From the NCBI RefSeq assembly GCF_000611645.1, contig NW_014011788.1:1-11688 (forward strand): a stretch of DNA of 11,688 bases, in the 5' to 3' direction. The notes under the pieces are model-generated. The model searched no databases. It was not told the origin of the DNA and saw only the letters and a program-made list of their open reading frames with translations. The position numbers were made by a program, and so were the translations under genes. This document shows, piece by piece, positions 8,680-11,688 of this stretch; position 1 is the stretch's first letter; the number at the start of each line of letters is the position of its first letter. Origin of the DNA: Monoraphidium neglectum (lineage: Eukaryota > Chlorophyta > Chlorophyceae > Sphaeropleales > Selenastraceae).

Positions 8680-11650
8680 TCACGCGCACGCGGGCGCGCA
8701 CACGGCGCCGCCGGCGACGGCCTCGCTGCGGGGCGTCATGTGCATGCGGATGCCCTTGGTGCCGCGCGTCTGCAGTGTGAGGTGTGTGCTCTCGCGGGCC
8801 AGGACTCCCTGCAAGCCGCCCATCTCGGGGGCCAGCGTGATTGTGAAGCTTCCCAGAATCTGGGGGCGGCAGGAGGATGGCGGGCAGGTAGGTGGGATGA
8901 GTCATGGACGGGGTAGACGTTTTATTGAGGGATGTGACAGGCGGGCAAACGGCAGGGATCAGTGGGAGCTTGCTGGGCCTTGGGCTTGTTGCTGCCATGA
9001 AAACGAAGCTGCAGAGGGCGGGGCAGCGGTCCCTGCAAAGTCTGGGGCCACAGGCTGCAGCCAGAGGATTGCCGCAAACACAGAGGCCGCATGCACGCGG
9101 TGCTGCTGCATGCAAGGCGGCACTGCGCGACGTGCGCAATATCAGCCACAATGCGTACCCCGGTTGTTCTTCTCAGCCTGTACCTGCAGGGCTGACCAGC
9201 ACCACCGGACTCACACCGTAGCGCGACACCATGTCCACACACGCGCACACATGTGCGCACGTGCGTGCGCGGGCGTGCATGCACATGCATACGCACACGC
9301 ACACGCACACGCACACGCACACGCACACGCACACGCACACGCACACACACACACGCTCAAACACCCACGTTTCCCCTCTCACCCACACACGCCCAGAAAC
9401 AAGGATCCGCCGCCCACCTTGGCCAGGAGCGTAATGACCTCCGCCTTGGCCAGGCTCTGCCCCACGCACGACCTCGGTCCGTCGCTGAACGGCATGAAGG
9501 TGATCCCCTCCCTGCTCGCCGCCGCCGCTGCCGCCGCCGCCAGCTTGTTGCCCGGCGCAAAGCCGGCGCCGCTTGTCGAGGACGCGTCCGCCTGGGAGTT
9601 GTAGACAAACGTCTCCACCGGCACGTCCAGCCACCTCTCTGGCCGGAACTCCTGCGGCGCCTCCCAGTTGTGCTTTGTGTTGTGGATCGCGTACAGCGGC
9701 GTGCTCACCACCACGCCTGGCGGGACCGTGAACTTCCCGATCCTGACGAGCCTTTCGGTGACGCGGCCCATGATGGACACGACGGGCAGGACGCGCATCG
9801 CCTCCTTGGCCACGGCCACCAGGTAGGGCAGCTTCCTGAGGTCCTCAAACTGCATATTTTTTGTTTGTGAGGGGTGCATGACAGGATGAGAATGTTCAAA
9901 TACTTGTGCCGGAGTTATGCCTTTGACGCCTGTGCCGACGAGCGCGCCGGCACGGAGCGGCATCCGCGGGCGCCCGCCTCGCGTTGCCCCTGTGCCCCTC
10001 CCAGTGCGCGGGCACACTCGTACAAACCTCCATCTCGCGGGGCGGCGGGCAGCCGGGCTTTGCCAGCAGGCCGAGGGCGTCAAGCTCCTCCGCCACGCGG
10101 TCCTGGACGCCGGGGCACGTGCGGCGTGGAGCAGCGTCCACGCCGTCGTGTGGCCTGGCCGGGTCGGGGGGGGGGGGTGTGAGGGGCAGGGTGAAGAGGA
10201 AGTCGGGGGCTGTGAGGGCCGGTGGGATTGAGCAAGTCTGCACGCCTTGACCTGTCCACTGATGCTAGCCCCACACAGGAACGAACCTTCCCTGCGATTG
10301 ACTGGCCCACTTGCTTGCCCCTCATCCTGCGCCGCGCAGCCCTTGTAGCCTGCAGCCAGCACCCAGCAGCCCATGGCCTGCAGCCTGCAGCGTGCACCCC
10401 GCCAACCCGCTATCCTGCCACTGACACGGCCTGCAGCCCGTACCCCCCACTCCGTCCCCCTCACGTGTCCTCCCCACTCCCTCACCTGTCGTCTCAAAGC
10501 CCTCCACAAACAAGATGCCTATCTCACTCAGCACGCGGTCCTCAGTAATCTCGTGGTGCTCCGCCATGGCGCGGTACAGCTGCGACGCGATGTCATGGTC
10601 GCCCGATGGCGGGGGCCCGCGGCGCTTCATCTCGTCCAGCAGTACGCGCATCTCGGCCTGGAACATGTCAAAGGCTTTGGAGCCTGGGGTTGTGCACGTT
10701 TATGTGTGTTTGTGTGTGTGTGTGTGGGGGGGGGGTGGATGAGGGTGTGGGTGTGGGTAAGGGTATGCTTTTAGCCAGGGTAAAGATGGGAACAAACTGA
10801 GGTATTGAAGTCAGGTTGGGGGGTTTGGTCATGCAGGCTGCTGTTCAAGGCTCCATGCAAGTCCGGCCGCGGCTGCTTGGCGCCGGCGCGGATGCAGGCC
10901 GCAGCGCCGGCAACACAAGCTGCCGGCGTGCGCTGAGCAACAGCGCAGTTGGGCGGTGCCGAAGGGGACCGCCTGGCCAGGTGCCACGAGGCGCAGCGAG
11001 TGCAGGAGGCTCAAGCGGCTTGCGTCACCGGCGGGCTGTTTTCTCAAGGCGCTAACGAGGCCCCGGCAAGGCGCTCACCCTTCTCGCCGTTGACAAATAA
11101 GCTGGGTGCCAGCTGGCGCGCCGGGTTGGCGATGCGCAGCATGACCTCGGTGAAGCAGCGCGGCAGCACGCGCTGTTGGTGCGAGTGGTTTCGGGGGTTG
11201 CGAGGGGGCAACCGCATGTTGAAGCTCAGCACAAAGTTTATGCAGATAGACGCTGGATTTATGAACAAGCCATGAGCATCCGGTGTGCTTGCAGCACTCT
11301 CCACAGCACCTCCAGAGGCATTTTGTGTGCGTGTGTGGGCACAGGCACCACACACACGCGCAGCACCACCTTCCCTCTCCTAAGCACCTCCCCCTCTGTT
11401 CCCCCCTGCACAAACATTCACTCTCTCACCCCGCCCAAACCGTCAATAAACACTCACGCACCAGCAGGTGGTTGTAGGCGGGCTTGTCCTGCTTGACTGA
11501 CTGGTAGTCGTGGCCAAACCCCGCCAGCCCGATGACGTCGAGCGTCACCCGCAGCGCCGCCTGGTCGACGTCGACGGCAGCCTCGGGGCCGAGGGCGGCG
11601 ATGCGGGCTGTGAGCTCGTTGATGCGCGTCAGGATGAGGGGATACTTCTT
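8680..11650 (-). CDS. Cytochrome P450 monooxygenase, 3' six exons (5' end beyond right edge)
   Basis: Proposed exons: 11650-11462, 11172-11079, 10683-10486, 10154-10028, 9849-9418, 8859-8680, ending in TGA at 8682-8680. Junction phases all agree; exon 10154-10028 needs one extra base. About 406 residues are visible, so roughly the first 100-200 are missing. Numbering from the first visible residue: a DVIGLAGFG segment near 40-50; the I-helix oxygen-activation motif EGFETTGHT near 155-163; ExxR (KEAMR) at 218-222; PERW at 273-276; the haem loop FSDGPRSCVG with thiolate Cys 331; and a C-terminal beta region ending GIRMHMTPR plus 15 extra residues. The protein is a haem-thiolate oxygenase that would use electrons from a reductase, usually at the ER or plastid membrane. 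The membrane anchor is not in view, and substrate and CYP family cannot be assigned. An Ala/Ser/Gly-rich stretch of about 30 residues precedes the haem loop. Confidence 0.96.
9291..9354. repeat. CACACG hexanucleotide / CA dinucleotide microsatellite in a P450 intron
   Basis: About eight perfect tandem copies of a hexamer (ACGCAC phase) are followed by a pure AC run. Degenerate CA/CG-alternating sequence flanks it from about 9235. It lies within the last intron (9417-8860), the longest one seen in this gene. Confidence 0.95.
9517..9540 (-). repeat. GCN run coding eight alanines in the P450
   Basis: A near-perfect GCG/GCA-type trinucleotide run (GCC/GCT on the plus strand) in the P450 exon 9849-9418 encodes residues 307-314 (visible numbering). 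It lies between the PERW motif and the haem loop. Confidence 0.85.
10112..10115 (-). other. Apparent 1-nt deletion at a C4 run in P450 exon 10154-10028
   Basis: The exon opens in the frame reading GHTTAWTLLHAARAP, the expected continuation of the I-helix. After a CCCC run (GGGG at 10112-10115 on the plus strand) the family-like sequence GVQDRVAEELDALG is in another frame. A fifth C would join the two and also make the exon length fit the phase-0 junction with FEDLRKLPYL. Confidence 0.75.
10166..10177. repeat. G12 homopolymer in a P450 intron
   Basis: Twelve consecutive G (C12 on the transcribed strand) lie 11 nt upstream of the acceptor at 10155. They form part of the pyrimidine tract of the intron 10485-10155. 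Homopolymer length here is likely to be uncertain. Confidence 0.9.
10345..10440. repeat. Clustered CCTGCAGC-type short repeats in a P450 intron
   Basis: Four to five copies of CTGCAGC and near variants (each containing the PstI-like palindrome CTGCAG) lie within about 95 nt of the intron 10485-10155. The spacing is irregular. No function is evident. Confidence 0.6.
10705..10735. repeat. TG-dinucleotide run followed by G10 in a P450 intron
   Basis: On the transcribed strand this reads as C10 then CA repeats, ending about 20 nt before the acceptor at 10684 (intron 11078-10684). It probably contributes to the pyrimidine-rich context of that splice site. Confidence 0.85.
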
Positions 11651-11688
11651 CTGCGGGATTGGGGTTGGTTTTAGGGGGGAGGGGGCAG

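Noticed and set aside
9231..9360. CA/CACACG tract considered as a telomere-like or CRISPR-like repeat
   Set aside because: It has no spacers and is not a telomeric T-rich/G-rich unit; it is an intronic microsatellite.
10829..11047. Minus-strand Cys/Arg-rich open frame between two P450 exons, considered as an extra exon
   Set aside because: Direct splicing of 11079 to 10683 keeps phase and joins NGEKG to SKAFDMFQAEM as expected for a P450. The frame has no P450 character.

Overview
This window looks like nuclear DNA from a green alga (Chlorophyta, probably a core chlorophyte; class not resolved). It is GC-rich. Genes are cut by many short introns (178-558 nt) with GTGAGN/GTGCGN donors. The candidate poly(A) signals are TGTAA. 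Low-complexity CAG, GCC and CA/CACACG repeats sit inside genes. No long uninterrupted ORFs, operons, rRNA, tRNA or CRISPR were seen.

Three transcription units can be supported, all on the minus strand, so transcription runs right to left. (1) At 11650-8680 lie the last six exons of a cytochrome P450. The I-helix, ExxR, PERW and haem-cysteine motifs are all visible; the 5' end lies beyond the right edge. (2) At 6974-2256 is a ten-exon gene for a protein of about 774 aa. It resembles the calmodulin-binding protein 60 (CBP60) family of plant transcription regulators through the N-terminal, beta and middle/C-terminal helical regions, and ends in a long glutamine-rich tail. (3) At 94-32 is the first exon of a second gene whose N-terminus and first intron position match those of gene 2. 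This points to a head-to-tail tandem pair, or the edge of a larger array, of CBP60-like genes.

All exon phases in both large genes match, except for one exon in each. Each of these two exons needs one extra base, near a C or G run, to stay in frame. The simplest reading is two single-base deletions in the assembly. Real disabling mutations, or in gene 2 an alternative acceptor, remain possible.

Between the genes lie 2.16 kb (95-2255) and 1.7 kb (6975-8679) without a convincing gene; these presumably hold 3' UTRs and promoters. Nothing in the sequence links the P450 to the CBP60-like genes functionally. They share a strand, but the gap between them is large for co-regulation. Exon models were built by hand from splice sites, phase and protein resemblance, and are not transcript-verified.
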